Shown piece by piece: positions 44,301 through 58,449 of a stretch of DNA of 64,000 nucleotides. The notes below the pieces were generated by a model, which was not told the DNA's origin, did no database searches, and worked only from the letters and a program-made list of their open reading frames with translations. How positions within the stretch are numbered: the stretch's first letter is position 1; every line of letters begins with the position of its first letter. The translations under genes were made by a program, and so were the position numbers. The stretch comes from Symsagittifera roscoffensis (Eukaryota; Xenacoelomorpha; Acoela; Convolutidae): contig NC_087066.1 of the NCBI RefSeq assembly GCF_963678635.1, positions 61,680,054 through 61,744,053 of the forward strand, written 5' to 3'.

Positions 44301-45439
44301 TCGCTACGCCCGCCGATGGTAATGAAATTTTGCAGTATGATACAGTTGGCCTGTGCGGGGTCCTTAAGTTTTTTGCGATCTTTAAGTAGCATGTGCGGCT
44401 CTTTTCCAGTCCTCCCCCCACCTCGGAAAACTTCAAAACTAAGCTGTTTAAAAATGGTTCACACGACATTTTGCGTGTAGTAAATTTTGGAAAAATTTGT
44501 TCACTTTTTCACGCTGACACGTTTTAATGCAGATTATATAACGAGAAAAAGCTTTGAAAATTGATTTCCATATATTGAATTTCAGAAAAAAATCAAAGGG
44601 GTGACTGGAAAAGAGACGCATGTGCTTATATTTAAATAACTTAGGGTGGAATTGACGTGTGCTGGAAAGGAACAAAAATTTTAGTCCACACAGATACACT
44701 TTTACACCAAATACAGTCCGTAAAAACTCTCAAACAGGGGCCCAACTGCGATTTTCTTTTCCCTCGTGAATAAGATGTCCTGACTTAGTTATTTAGACAT
44801 TTTAAAAGTTTATCATAAAAGAACACATTTTTGACGAGTTGTCGAAGCTAACTTTTTGAGGAATGATTAGGTTGTAAAATTGTGAAGTTCAGATGTATAA
44901 TCTCCGAAATCTGTAAAATCATCCGCACCCATTAGAATTTAACTCAGATTTGTGTTTTAGTTTTTTTTTAATTTTTGCTAAAATCTGTTTCCTGTTCGTA
45001 TTTATTAGTATAATACAGTCCCTTTGTTTAAGAAATTCTTTGTTTTTCCTTTTTGAGTTTTTATAATGTGTATAATTGGAATTTTTTTTGAAAAATAGTT
45101 GATCTTTTGATTGTTCGCCAACATGAAAAACATGATCAAGATGTTAATTTTTGTTGAACATAACTTCCACAAAAAATCAATGGTATTTCCTAAAAAAATT
45201 GACCTATTGATTCTTTGGATATGAAGACTATCGATTCTTTAGGGTTGTTTAACATCATGTAAAGTTTTCTCGTCATGGTTACAAATATTTACTCGTTACA
45301 ACATGCTAACTCGTTATGGTTACATGGTGTTAATTTTTTTTGTTGTAAGTCTTTATCAAGTTTGAATTATGTTACTTTTTTAAAAACTTCGTCTGTCGGG
45401 AACATTGAAATGACACAAGTTGATTTCGGTGCTTAAGTT
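44301..45439. other. Intronic AT-rich stretch, no gene recognised
   Basis: Part of the large intron between the two channel exons. T-runs dominate from about 44930. Frames are short and unremarkable. Confidence 0.4.
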
Positions 45440-47200
45440 ATAATTTGGTCCTAAAAGACAATTTGATAACCACCCAAATTGGATCGCTTTTGCTTTTTAT
45501 AATGCTGGTAGCTACTGATACTCCTAGGTACCTTTTAGGTTTTAGTTGTTGTGTTGAGAAGTCGATATTTTTAGTTGAATTAGAGATACAATCCATGCAT
45601 AACTTATTGAATTTACATCCGTTCTTTGCCGCCACCCATGCACTAATTTTTACAGAAAAATCACCTTACTGTCAAAAATAGCGTTAAAATTTGTAAATTC
45701 TAAGAGTTTAAACTTTTGTCCATTAACAGCAACCGTTTTGGATTGTGCCTTAGTAAGTGTTAACGTTTGATTTTCTGCGTATTCTAAATAAGTATCATAA
45801 TTTAAAAATGAGCACGTTGCTACAACTTTTACTAAAATTTGGGTTTCCAGGCCGTTATTTCGTTTTTGTCTCCGACGGGATGTTGATTTAGATTATTATA
45901 TATTTATGACTTTTTATGTTGCGGAGACTGTTCTAGTTTACGGCAAGTTCTTCGCCTTCATCAATGCTCTAACAACCATGTTTTTAATCACTAAATTGTT
46001 TTTTAGGATTTTTCCCGGCAATTTTTTCTAGAAACTCCTCTTGAATCACCTAGAGAGTTTGCTTGGTTAATGCAAGAGACGATATTTTTGTCGTCGGGTC
46101 TGTTTTGGTATTGTGTTTTATAGAGTTGCTTCTGTTCCTATTTTGATTGTAGTTTCTTTGATTTTGTGTTATACTTCTTGTGAAGATTTTTTTTTTGAAA
46201 TTCCTATCTCTCGATCCGAAACATGGAGATCGAGATCTATCAAAATTATCTGATCTATCAAAGAACTTTCGAAACTATGAGGAGTATGGTCTGCTGTTGC
46301 TGTTGTTATTCCGCTGATTGTAGTGGTTAAATCGATTGTTTTAACTATTTTCTTAACGAGGCCTAGATCTCCCATTGGAAGTGTCTGAAAGTTTTTCTCG
46401 ATATTATGGTAGCTTTCGGTTTGTTTTGATCCCTGTGATCTATGTACTTAAAACCAACACTGACAGTATGACCTGACCTACGAAATCATTTTAGAAAATC
46501 GGGTTTGGCTTTGTTTGTTTTTAGGTTCATTTCGATCAAAAATTGCATTTATTTTATGATCCTTCATTAATCCTGTTAACTCCTTAGGTTGATCATTTTC
46601 TCCTTCTATTTCTAATTTATTATCAACACTACTTGAGGCTGTTCCAGTAAACTCACTACTTACTGCAAAGCTTGTGTAGCTATGTCTTTTGTAGCTATGT
46701 GATCCTTTAATTGTTTCCAAGTTGTGGCGAGATTCTTAATTAGGAATTGACGTGCTTCTTGCGCAGAAAAAATAACCAATTTCTTACTGTTCTTCATTAA
46801 TCAATATACGTTAGTTTAGGCCATCCAAGACCTACTGCGATGCTTAATCTTTGGATGAGATTTTTGATGAATTCATCAGGCTGTCTTTTTATGTTTACTG
46901 CTTCTATTCGTCTTCTAAACTTATCCTTATCATCAGTGAACCATTTTATAAACTGACCTCTCATATCATTCGAAGGTAAACCTGCTGCTAATCGCTGATA
47001 CCATTAAATGGCTGAACCTGTCATTACTCAACTGGATAAAATACTTTGTCTGTTATCATTGCGTCTTAATTTTCAACTGGTCCTGCTGTTCTAGTGCCAA
47101 AGGAAAATTCTATGGGGAAAAAATTGAAAAATCTTTTGTATTTTTATTTGGTTCTGACCGGGATATTTTTCGAGAGCTAAACCTAGATATGCAAATACGT
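45440..47200 (-). pseudogene. Second retroelement remnant, Gag-like, minus strand
   Basis: On the minus strand a capsid-like block reads RLAAGLPSNDMRGQFIKWFT around 46930-47000, continuing with RQPDEFIKNLIQRLSIAVGL. This has the layout of retrotransposon Gag: Leu-Pro, Trp, then a helix with evenly spaced basic and aliphatic residues. Downstream (lower coordinates) is an Asn/Arg/Ser-rich tail (near 46140-46370) like that of the plus-strand element. The plus strand here is T-rich, the mirror image of the A-rich coding strand at 28600-43000, supporting an inverted relative. Stops are frequent. Polymerase domains are not visible, so it is probably a 5' fragment. Confidence 0.5.
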
Positions 47201-50200
47201 TCACCATTTCTATTTTTTTCTCTTGAAACTTGGCTAAAATGAAAGAATGGTTAATACGTTATTATTTTTGTTAGTACATTATTATGATTATTATGGATGA
47301 TTATGACAAAATGGTTAAATAAACGATTTGTAAGTTGGTAATTTACGCTGTATTTTTTGTGGATTTCTTTTAAATTTTTGTTTCCAGTTAATTGCTGTTT
47401 TATTTATTTTGTACAAATGGTTATAGTAATTGATATCTTTTTGTAGACAAAAGTATTTGTTTAGATAATCATTAGCAAAATTTGAAAACAAACCTTTTCA
47501 AGGTTATTGAGTCCTAAATCTCAATATTTTGTTTAGAGTTTTTTTGGGTAGTTCCGATATGGTTGAGGAAAAAATATCAGTTCCTGAAACTAAGCTGTCA
47601 AGTTTTTTGGTTTCGTGTTTGGGAGTGTGATGATATTAAAAAGCAATTGGAAATGAAGCAATTACATTCTTGAGGTATACAAAGTGTTTTCTTTGTTCTT
47701 TTTCGAAGAATTGTGTGTATTTCTGGAGGTATCGATGAAAATGAACGCATAATTAATGTTAATCACCGTTGTGGTGTTCTGATAAGATACTATTTTCATC
47801 TTTTTCAGTGTTGATGATATAATATATGATGTCAGAGGTTTTTCTTCCTTTTTTAGCTTGAAACTTTATGTGCTCATGTCAACTTTATAAAATGTATTGA
47901 CATTGTTTTTGACGGTGATCATTTTCGTTTTTTTTGAGCGAAATAATTATTTGTTTCGTGTGTACTAGGATATTTAAAACTTCTTGGTATCCGCTGACTA
48001 TTTTCAGAGTTAGTTCATAATAAAGAAAATGATTTTTTTTCTGAGTTTATTGATGCACTTTTTATGATTAACATTTTAAGTTTATACTTTTTGAGGTTAT
48101 CACTGGTTTAAAGCTTTGTTTTTTTTTGTAAAAGTTTAGAGTTTTTTTTCACTGAAACTATGATCTGAAACCTGAAACTATAGTCTTTAAAAGTGACAGC
48201 TTTGTTGTTTCAATTTGTCTATAGGCTCTAGTTTAGCTCGATATCTTTTTTCCTGCAAAAATTTTTTGAGAAAACCTAATTTTTGGCATCCTAAACCATG
48301 TTTTTGAAATCTCAAACTTAAAAACACTATGTTCTCTCAAATTCTGTTAATAAAATGTTGGTTTTCGATAGCTAGTGTAGTGTAATATGGGCTTATGAAC
48401 TTGTTTGTAACATCAAAATCTCAATTTTTTGCGTAAATGTAGTTTTCAGAGGTGGACACTAAAATTTCTTGAATTGACACTAGGGTATTATAACTTGGCT
48501 TTAGAGTTTTGAAAACAAAAAAACAGGTTGGTATCTCAAATATATATCTATTCCAGCAATAAAAACCGCCAAAAAATTGAAAATTCACCCTAAAACGTCG
48601 GAGGGGGCCTAAACTAACCTGGAAAAAATTTGTTATTGGAAAAAATTGGAAAAAGTGGTTAGCATCAAAGATTCTTACTATCAACCTATTTTTTTTAAAC
48701 GTTCGACTGAGGATGCAAAATTAGTGTATCAAAAACCAATACACTATATCTGAAACGTTCCTTTCAGCCAACGAATTGAAGGTTCAAACTTGATTTGGTT
48801 TCTTGGGTTTTAACAGTGTTAGTTTTCTCTAAAAAATCAAAATTCGACGTTTGAAGCTCAGTTTTGGGACCAAAAACTCAAATTTTGTGTTCTGAAACCT
48901 ACATCTAACATAACCTTACCATTTAGGACCAGGTTTTTGGATTGATATGGTATGCATTTTTGAATTTTACCAAGTCAACTTTTGCTGTTTTACCCAAATC
49001 AGTTCACAAATATTCAAAACTTTCAACTGAAGTTACACTTACTTTAGCTGAAACGTTTAAACTTACAACTAAAACATAAACTGAAACCTAAAACTTTGGT
49101 TGGTAAAAATCACTTTTCTAGAGCTTCAACTATCATATGGAACTTATTTCATAACAATAAAATGGAAGTTTCAGCTTTAGTTGTTGTTGTGAAATCTGGT
49201 GCTGAAATTAAGGATTGGTTAGCTTCTAAGTAGTTAACGTTCAAGATTGGTTTTAGTGCGTTATTTTGTGGTTCATTTGTGTTTCAAAATGTGTCATAAA
49301 AGATCAAAGATTTTGTAAAAAAAACACCCGTTACATTTTGGTTTTCAATTTTTCCTCTCTTAGTTTTAGTAATGGTAGTTTTACTGGTGAATAATTTAGG
49401 TCTATTATACGTTAAATTGGGTCAAGATGAACAAAAATTATAGAAAATTGAGCTTAAGCCTCGATAATTGTTGAAGGATTAGAATAATAGCAACAAACCT
49501 GAAGGGTTGATTATATACGTGATGAAGAGTTCAGTTTATCATAAAAATTAAGATACTCTTGGATTGCTTAAAGGAACATTTAAACTCTTTGAAAAAAAAT
49601 GAAGATATTTATTAAGTTTTTGAGCACTTTGTTCGAATAGAATTCAGCCAAAAAGAGTGATTTTAGTTCAAACTGAAGCTTCTAAATGTATTTAGTGGAT
49701 AATTTGACATCAAGTTGTCTCCTACTAGGTGGCTTAGGCAGTGAACGAGTCTCTCAGAAGTTTCATTTACTTTTACAATATTAGTTATTAGTTAAGTTCA
49801 TGAGCTAATGTCAGTTGTGAAGCCTTCTTTTATGTCCTGGAGATGAAAAAATATCGTTGATGACTGTTAGCGTAAGGGGTACGTTTCCTCTGAATTCTGC
49901 TAGGAGTTTCTGGCAAATAGAATACAATTAAATTGTGTCTCAATCGAAAAACAACTTTTGTCTCTTGCTTTTTGAGAATAAAACTAACAGTTACAGTTCC
50001 TATTATTTACATGTTTTTTTTTTTGGAATCCATAAGTTGTTTTGAGTTTGTTGGAAAAAGGATTTTTAAAAGAAATAGTTCTCTGCTGCGGTCCGCACCA
50101 GTTCTTTTAAGCAATCTTTACTGGTTGGTTGTTTAGTCATCTATCCTAAATTATAATTCTCACCTAAGATCGTCAATTTTCTTGACAATTGCTATCATAG

Positions 50201-51714
50201 AAACAATATTTAGAAAAAAGTAGGAACTAATGAGCTTGATAAATATGAAGCACAGGATTCTAGCTTATATAAAAAAATTGAACAGCTCAAAGAAATAAAT
50301 CTATGATAGAAGGGGATTCATTCCTTATCTCATTTTACTATTTGATCTTTTTACTAAGGTTGGTAGTGGTGGTGATCTTTCAACGCAAGCTTCAGTATGT
50401 ACTTTTTTTAAATCGTCTGTGCGTCTTGTGAGGATTTGCCCGTTGATCTTTGGTCCCTAGTTAATGTGTTCTTTGTGATCTCGGTTTACTTACTGATCGT
50501 ATTTTAAAGGAAAAAAAACAAGAATCGTTTTTGATTCGATACACTAATTTTAAAAAACTGTAAAAACAGAAAAGAAGAAACATTTTTTTTGAGAAAAGCT
50601 GACGTTGAAAATTTGATACATTTGCTGCTGACTGAGCAAAACGAAACACTGTGAGGTTTTCGGGCCAGTCCTTTTGCTCGTAAGCATATACCGGCGGCTG
50701 ATTCAACTAACAAAGTACCCAGGTTTCACCTGCTCCTTCATTCTGTCTTCATCTTGAGCTATTTGTCAACTAGCTTTGTTTCGATTTTTCAAATCAATTA
50801 TCTTTTGTTAATAAGTCCCTTTTGATTTAAACTGCAGCCTTCAATTCTCTCTTATTGGTGTTTTATCTGATTTCCTGGTCTTTTTAAATCTCCCGGCGTT
50901 TTATATGATGAACAATAATAAAGGTCCATCTCTGCCTAACCAAAGCAAGCAAAAATCTCGGATAGCCAGTTAGACTAAAATTTTTTAATCCATCGTGTTT
51001 TGTGTTACAGTTAAAAGGAACGTGTTAAAAATCAACGCCAAATTGAAAAACTGAGCATAAAAAATGAGAAACTTTGGACTAGTCGTTAAAAAATAGGTTA
51101 TTTTCAAAACAAGAAATATAAGTCCTAATAAGGATATTTCAGTCAATATCTGATTTAGTGAACAGAGGCTTTAGCTTAAAGTGTCTGATTTAGTGAACAG
51201 AGGCTTCAGCCTTCAATTTGGAAGCGGGTCGTATTCAAGTTGAAAAAAAAAAATAGTCAATGGTCTTTTGTCCATGTAGTATTCGCAATACTACTTTTGG
51301 CAGTTAGACTTTTGACCAAATGAGGACTTAAGACGAAAAACAAATTTGTCTATGAATGTGACTTGAGCTTGGTAATCTGTTGATTGATACCGAAACGCTA
51401 TGGTCTCATTTGAAAACGATGAACCAAAAATTTTATATAAAAGTAGTCGATGTCGAGGCTAAAGTGATAGGTGGACATAGAAGACATCATCTATATCCGG
51501 TACGTTATAGATTTCCGGTCTTCCAAGCTATGTATTCCTTCTATGCTGAAACTAGGAGAAACTTCGAAAAAAAAATTCGAGAAAAAAAATTAAATTACGA
51601 AGAAAGTATAAACTCATTATAGAAATATAAAACGTATATTAAGTTAATCTCAATAATTTACCCTTGAATATCGTAGAAACACTATAGTAGGACATCATCA
51701 TCATGAACTCGTCT
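47201..51714. other. T-rich intronic stretch, probably retroelement-derived, no gene recognised
   Basis: The plus strand stays T- and G-biased to about 51000, consistent with upstream sequence of the minus-strand Gag remnant. Frames at 48421-48684 (minus), 50461-50713 (minus) and 51380-51622 (plus) show no domain. TCTGATTTAGTGAACAGAGGCTT is directly repeated near 51148 and 51183. Confidence 0.4.
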
Positions 51715-54310
51715 TTTTGGATAAAAATAACTAAGTCTCGTCAAAATTTGCTCATATGTGGCCACCATAAATGTTACAGTTCTGAATCCTTTGTTACTAG
51801 ATGTAAGGTTAACTGCTTCATCGAGTAAGCTGCTGTACTTTGTCATGGGACCGTCTCCAGAACCTTCTAGAACCCGTTTGTTTTATCCTTTGCTGCTAAA
51901 TTTGACTTGTTGTCATAGTAGCAAACGTATTGGACTTGTTGTCATAGCAGCAATATGTCTTGCTACACACAAATAGCATTTGCTTTGAGCTAAACTCCTC
52001 TTCGAGAAGTCCCGGCCCCCGTTTGTTATGCTTTTTATGCGTACTTCAACATGCTCGAGAAAAAAAATAGATTTCGCATCGGCCCTGAAAGTGTCTCTGC
52101 GGTAATTTTTCCTCATTTTTTCCCAAGCAGCTCTCTTATCTGGTTGGATACAGTCGTATAAATTTTCTTTAACAAGAACTAAGTAAAGCGAGTCTGTATC
52201 CATCCCCAAATCTTCAAATTTAATAGAAACTTTAATACAGCAACATCAGTCTCAGCTTTGCATACTGCAGTAAGAAAAGTCCGACAATGATGGGTTCACT
52301 GTCTTCAATGGTTGATTTCAGCAACTCTATAGGTTTTTCTCAACTGATATAAGTTTTTCTCAGACGTCATTTATATTTTTCTCAACTGTTTTCAGTCTTT
52401 TAACTAGTGGTTCATTGAATGCATAATGACTTTTTTCATCATTGGATAATTATTGAATGTATGTCTGGATCTATTCATGATCTGATATCCATAGAAGTAA
52501 CTAACCAAAAGTTTCAATGTTTCTGCTATAACGCGTGATAGAGGGTTTTCCTCTCCTTCTCTTCTCGCATCAACCACTGATTGAACGAGATTATTGAAAG
52601 GTTTTCGTAGAGTGTACTGAACAAAACGAAAAATTTTGGTGCACTGCAATCCAAGTTCCAAGAACATAGGAGTTACAACTGTTCCATTTTCTAGCATTAA
52701 ATTAGATATCAGCTTTCTTTGAAGTTGTTTTAACGTTCCATTCTCGATTGCATAGTTTTTCAGTGAGTCTTCAATATCATTTCTTCCAATCTCATTTTAA
52801 TTTTGAAAACTGCAGGAAAATTGTCAAATTTTGATTTCAGTTCATTTGGAACAATTAAAATGCAGTGAACATAGCCAAAAAGATATCTATCTTTTAGTTT
52901 TACTAGAAGGGAGTCTGAAAGACGTCTTCTGTAAGAAAATTGAGTTCTGACATGATTTTTGAACTTGTCATTGGTTTTGAATCTTTCCCACCCTTCACAC
53001 TCTCAAATTTCTTCAACTTTGTTTCCTTTCTCTCTTTTGTATTCCCGTCTCATATTAACCAATTCTCTCTTATTGTTTGCTCGCTCAATTTTCTGAACTG
53101 TTAAGCAGGGACGAGTTTCAGGACAAGAACAGAAGTTGTATTACATCGCATTGCTTCGAACACTGTTTACAGTGATCACAAGAACCATCCACATTGAAAC
53201 AGTCGATTTTTTTCTGTTTTCCAGATTGTAGAAGGCTCTCATTTTTACATTCTGGTCTTGTTTTCTGGTGAAAAGACAAGAGCATATTCTCAAAATTGCG
53301 AGTTCCATTACGTCTAGCCTTGAACTTCTGCATATCAGTATCAAGATCCCATCTCGTGTCAGTCCTGTTGCCATATCTTGACACATTGAGAAGGGTAGAG
53401 CTGACTGGAATCAATTCCAACAATTGATTTACGAACATTTGATGAGTTTCTGATGAAAGTTTTATCAACCACAGTTTTTCGAGTAATTACATTGGTGGGC
53501 CCATCGGTCAGGTCTTCTCGTTTTTTTTCACACAAATCATTATCACTTTCGAAAAATGGATAAAACTTGTAATTTGAAGGTTTATGTAGACCAATGTTTG
53601 CTAGATTTAGAAGTGTAAGTCCAATTTTTAACAAACCAATTCCTTTGTTATGATAAAACCGTGTCATTTCTAAAATGGCCCACTGCAAAAAGTCTTTGAA
53701 CACAGTCTCTTGTAAGTAATTAAAATCATTCAACCAAGATGGAAGCACAGTCTTGATTTGAAGCGTTTTGTGTGCTTGTTGTTCGTCAAGCCCATTCTTT
53801 CTCAGCTCTCATAAACGATGAAAACTTTGTCTAGAGGATTGTTGTTTCTAAGTTTAGTGAAAAAGGTTTCACACGGTGGCAATTCGGGAAAATCAAGTTT
53901 GTCTGGGTTTTTAAACCACTCACTGGGAAAGAATTGTTTCGTTTTGCTAGTTTTATAGGCTTTCAAAAAAGATTCCAGAGTTGTTTCCCCACCCAGAAAC
54001 TTCCTTTCGTCGAGAAATTGAACATCTTTAAACTTGAAGGAATTGAAATCGTTTGTTTTTTTGATGACTGATGTTTCTTGTTCCTACGCGATTCAAATAG
54101 GGGATGAGGTAGGACTTGATCAAACTCAAAATAAATCTACCACTGTTAAATCCAAAAACAGGTGAAGTTTTTACATTTCTCTTCAAATGTTGTTTCAAAT
54201 CAATGAGTTGATTTTTCAGAACTCGCAAGAATCGTGTTGACGTATCTGCTTTCTTCGAATCTTCAATGCTTTCTTCCTCGTACTCAACTTTGTTACTTGA
54301 AACCTTTCAC
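51715..54310 (-). pseudogene. Family B DNA polymerase, protein-primed type (decayed, transposon-like)
   Basis: Read on the minus strand, the order is: VFGFNSGRFILSLIKSYL (exonuclease block II, near 54105-54155, with Ile where the catalytic Asp is expected); a frame at 53748-53359 with GIGLLKIGLTLLNLANIGLH and the motif A segment GIDSSQLYP; a Cys-rich spacer (DGSCDHCKQC); a motif B block ETLKLLVSYFYGYQIMNRSR near 52470-52510, in which the usual Asn-Ser is replaced; and motif C GMDTDSLYLVL near 52180-52209. C-terminal sequence can be followed to about 51715. Such polymerases replicate self-synthesising (Polinton-type) and related elements and viruses. Stops and several frameshifts separate the blocks. 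No integrase, protease or capsid gene is visible nearby, so the element type is uncertain. Confidence 0.85.
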
Positions 54311-57300
54311 CTCACTCGTTTGTTAAATCAAACTAATTTAGCAATTGGCACATAATTTTACGAAGTTTTTTCGCAAAAATGATTAAAAAACTTAAATCAA
54401 TTTCACAAAATGTTCGCTCATAAAATAACAAAAATTATTATAATTTTTGCACACATTTTAGCACACGCAACTCTAGCATAGTGTTTGCACCATGAAAAAA
54501 TTTCGACACTGTTTTTGCGCAAATGTAAAAAAATGCTTTAGGAGATTTAACCAACAAATTACATGGTAAAACAAAGCTAAAGTAATGTTCTAATGGCAGC
54601 AATACACAATTTTAGAAAAAACACCTCAATGACAAAAAATAAATAAAAATCATGACCCGAATCACGATTTTTCAAAAGTGCTTATTCCGTTTAAAAAATT
54701 TTATCATCAAATCTGAGAAAAATTTCGCATAAACCGACACACCAACATGAAGCCATGATTACGACTTACCAATTAAATAAAAAATTTTGATTAAAACATT
54801 GATTTTGAGAAGATATCAGTAAAATAGGAAACCGAATCAAAAGTTTTTCGAAAATGGTAGTTTTTATTTAAATAAAATATTACAATCAAAATTAGGAAAG
54901 AGTAAGCTACACCTTAAATACCAAGACAAAACATCAAGCAGAGAAGGCTTAATTCCGTTACCTTCTGTAGATTTGGAAATTTTTGACCATTTGCAGCTTG
55001 ATTTTATCAAATTTCTTCAAAAAAGTCAAGTAGGTAGACAATGACAAAATCGACTCTACCCTAAGTGGAAAATGAAAAGGCCAATTTTGCTTTTTCGCGA
55101 TTTTTTGATTTTTTTCTGTAAGGTTAACTTCATAAAATTTTGAATTAGAGACCTAAAATTTAACAGAACCTGCTTCCAGGACAAAAAAAGATGGGGAAAA
55201 AGATACAAAGCGTAAGCTTCTTAAAAATGAATCAAAATTTCAAGTCGTTTTCTGCATTCTTCTGCAATGAAACGAACCAAAAGTTGACTTGTGTAATTAC
55301 AATTACCCTGGAAAGATAACGCTTATGTGAGATCTTTTTTCACAACCAACTTTAGAAGAGTCAAAAATTTTTTCAATCAAAATGCTTGGCAGCTTTTTGG
55401 TTGAAACTGTTCTGTTGTCATTTCTCATAGATTTAAGAATATTTCTGAATTTAACCTTTTTTACAAAAACGTTGTGACCTCAACAATTAGGCAGCAAGAG
55501 AAATCAAGTTGCGACAGGGATAAAAATTCTGTAAGGTCGTGGACCAAAAAAGTGGGAAAAAATAAACAAAACGAAAGCTCTTTGAAAATGAATCGGAAGT
55601 TCATTTAACTTTATGCCTTCCTCTGCATACCATCACTGCAAAAGTGCGGTGTTGTAACTAACTTGAAAAAAATTTACATGCCGTCACTTCTGTGAGATGG
55701 TCTTCAGCTGCCAAGTTTTTGTAGTTTTCGACATAATTATCAAACAAAAACCTTGCAATTTTTTTTGTTGCAAACGATCTGTTAACTTTTTTTATTCTTT
55801 CAGAATCATTTTGTTTTAGGCTTCTACGCGTAACAAACGTTTTCGCCTGACACTCAGGCAGCAAAAAAAAATTTCGACGAAGATAAAAGATTTTGAAAGG
55901 AACCAAGCAGAAACTTTTGAAAAAATTGTTCCCTTGAAGAACATTGTAATTGAAACAGTTCCTTTAACGAAGGTTTTTGCGATTAAAAGATCTTGTCAGG
56001 AACTTATAATTGAACTCATTTTATTGACAACAAAACATCATTTTTCAAACTGTGCTTCTATTATTGTAAATCACATACAGTTTTAAGCAATCATGTTAAA
56101 AACCTTGTGTGTTCGTGTTTTAATCATTTTAAACCATCTTGTAAATTCATTATTGCCATGTGACTGTTTCTGATTTTTCAATTTTATTTTACAAGTCATG
56201 ATTGCTTTCATTGCTTTTTTGATATTGACAGTTCTTTTTCGAAGATAATGACTAGTTTTATAATAAAACATCAAAAAGCAAACGAAACATAAACAAGAAA
56301 ACGTTTCGTTTTCGACACGGACTAAATATGAAATTTAAAAAATTATCTCAAAAATTGATCAGTCTTGCTTTTCCAATAAGTGGTTGCAAATAAAGGTTAG
56401 GCTGGGAACTACAATGATTATTATTTTCCCTCTTAGTTGTGTATAAAAAAATGAATTCCTTTGGATTTTTTTTGAAATTGGTCTGTTGTCTATCCTCGTT
56501 TAATCGAAGATGTTTTCATAACTGAAGCCAAATTTTATCTTCGAATGACAATAAATCATCAAAATTTTGTCACATATTGAAATTGATAAATTTTGAACAG
56601 CAACAAAGGAATGGAAATCTCATACCTATTATTGCAACATTTCGGAGAGAATTTTTAAAAAATAAAATCAAATTCGACATTTTTTTATTCAAAATTAACC
56701 TTACTGGTAGTCTGGGGTTGGAAGTTGACATGTAAAAGAAGGTTCTTTTTTAGTTGTAAAAACTATTTGTATACCTTGAATGAAACAGAACGAAAAAAAC
56801 TTATCAGTTATTCTGTTTCTAAAGTCAATCCCCACAAGCGATTTCAATCACAAAAAAAAACAAATAGTAATCGACTGATCTTCTAAAATTTTTTTTCAGA
56901 TTTTGATCCTTTCCGTCTTTAATATGATGGAAACAGCTCTTTAGGCTTTTTGTCCTACAAAATGGTTCAGAAGTGTTACCTACCTAACCTAAACAAATTG
57001 ACCGAAACAAATTGAGTTTGCAAGACCCTTATCATTTTAGAAAAATTACAAAACTCTTGCGTGCTTCTTCAAAACTTCGCAGTGTTAGTGATAAGGTCTT
57101 GCTCAAACTATCAAAAATTCGTCCTAACAATCTAAACACATCGACACTGTGCAGAAACTCGTATTTTTCTGCACGACTTTCTGTTTTTGCAAGCTGTGGA
57201 AAACGAGGAAAAACATACTAAACATTGTACGAGCACGAGCAATCAAATAGCTAAAATTCAAAAGTGATGCCAGTCGTAACTAGAATCAAAGCCAACAGAC

Positions 57301-58449
57301 AGCTGGAAAAGAGTGTATGAATGCAAAGAAAACTTGAACGGCCTTGAAACTTGTTAAATAAATTTAAAACTTTCCGATAAAATTAACAAGATTTTGAGAA
57401 AAACAGATTGTTTGGCAACTTTTGTTCCGCTGAAATCCTCAAATTCAAATTCCACTTTCGTAATTAAAAATTGATTACGTTTTTGTAACCTTATAGTCTT
57501 TGGAAATTGCCTCCACTTTAACAAAGGAAAAAAATTGAAAGTTAGAAGAAATCAAAAATAATAAAAAAAATCCAAGTTTGATTCTGAACATTTTGGAAAG
57601 ATGTATCTAAAAGCACGGTATTCAGCGACAAAATGTGTGTACTTAAAAATAGCAGAACACTCACAGGCGCAGTAAATTGCAGCTGACTGAAAAAAGTGAC
57701 TCAACATGAATATGAAATAACTAGTGTTTTAGCATATTCTGATAAACAACAGCAGGGCCACTACAACAATTCAAACAAAAACCGCTAGCTGGTGAAGCAT
57801 GTTTTTTTGTGTTGCCCCTTAATTAAAGGATTGCTGAATCTGTTATCATCAATCCTATCATGAAACTGAATATCAAGCAACTATAATAAAACGACACACG
57901 CGCAAACATCAGTCGAGCTTTTCGGAGATTGCAGAAAAAAAGGATTTCTGGTAATCGAGCAATTTTTCCAAGGATACCTTGAAGTAGCAGCCATACAAGG
58001 ACCACAAGAAGCGAACTTCTCGCACCTACATTTATAAGACGACGCGCTACAATTCTACCACGCTCTGCAAGCAACAATTACAGCGATTTTACTAAACAGT
58101 CTTGCAACCCTAAGGGCTGAACTTTTGTAAAAAAAAATACTTCGATTTAATGAAGAAAGCAACAGATCAGTTTCAAAAAAATGATAATTTGTATCTTAGG
58201 TTTTTTTTCAAAATAGGAAAAAATGCGCGTACTCAACAAATCGGCATCGCTCATTTTGATTTAACCGAAAACTTTAGCGTGCATTTTTTGAATTTTTTTT
58301 AGCAGTAGGAAAAATGTTTGCAGAAAAATTTTGAAATAGTAACTTTTGATAAGCCGTTTTCCATGCTCAATTTTTTTTCAAATTGAAAAAAAAGAAAAAA
58401 AAACGCTTTTAAACTTTCAAAACTTGAAACTATATCTAGTATTTTAAGA
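54311..58449. other. Intronic AT-rich stretch, no gene recognised
   Basis: Frames at 55658-55906 (minus), 56083-56274 (minus), 57012-57221 (plus) and 57823-58077 (minus) lack recognisable domains. The last has hydrophobic stretches but no family resemblance. The region may contain old transposon sequence flanking the polymerase. Confidence 0.4.

Noticed and set aside
57823-58077. Minus-strand frame with hydrophobic segments as a membrane protein
   Set aside because: No family resemblance, isolated in a large intron, and hydrophobic frames arise easily in AT-rich DNA.
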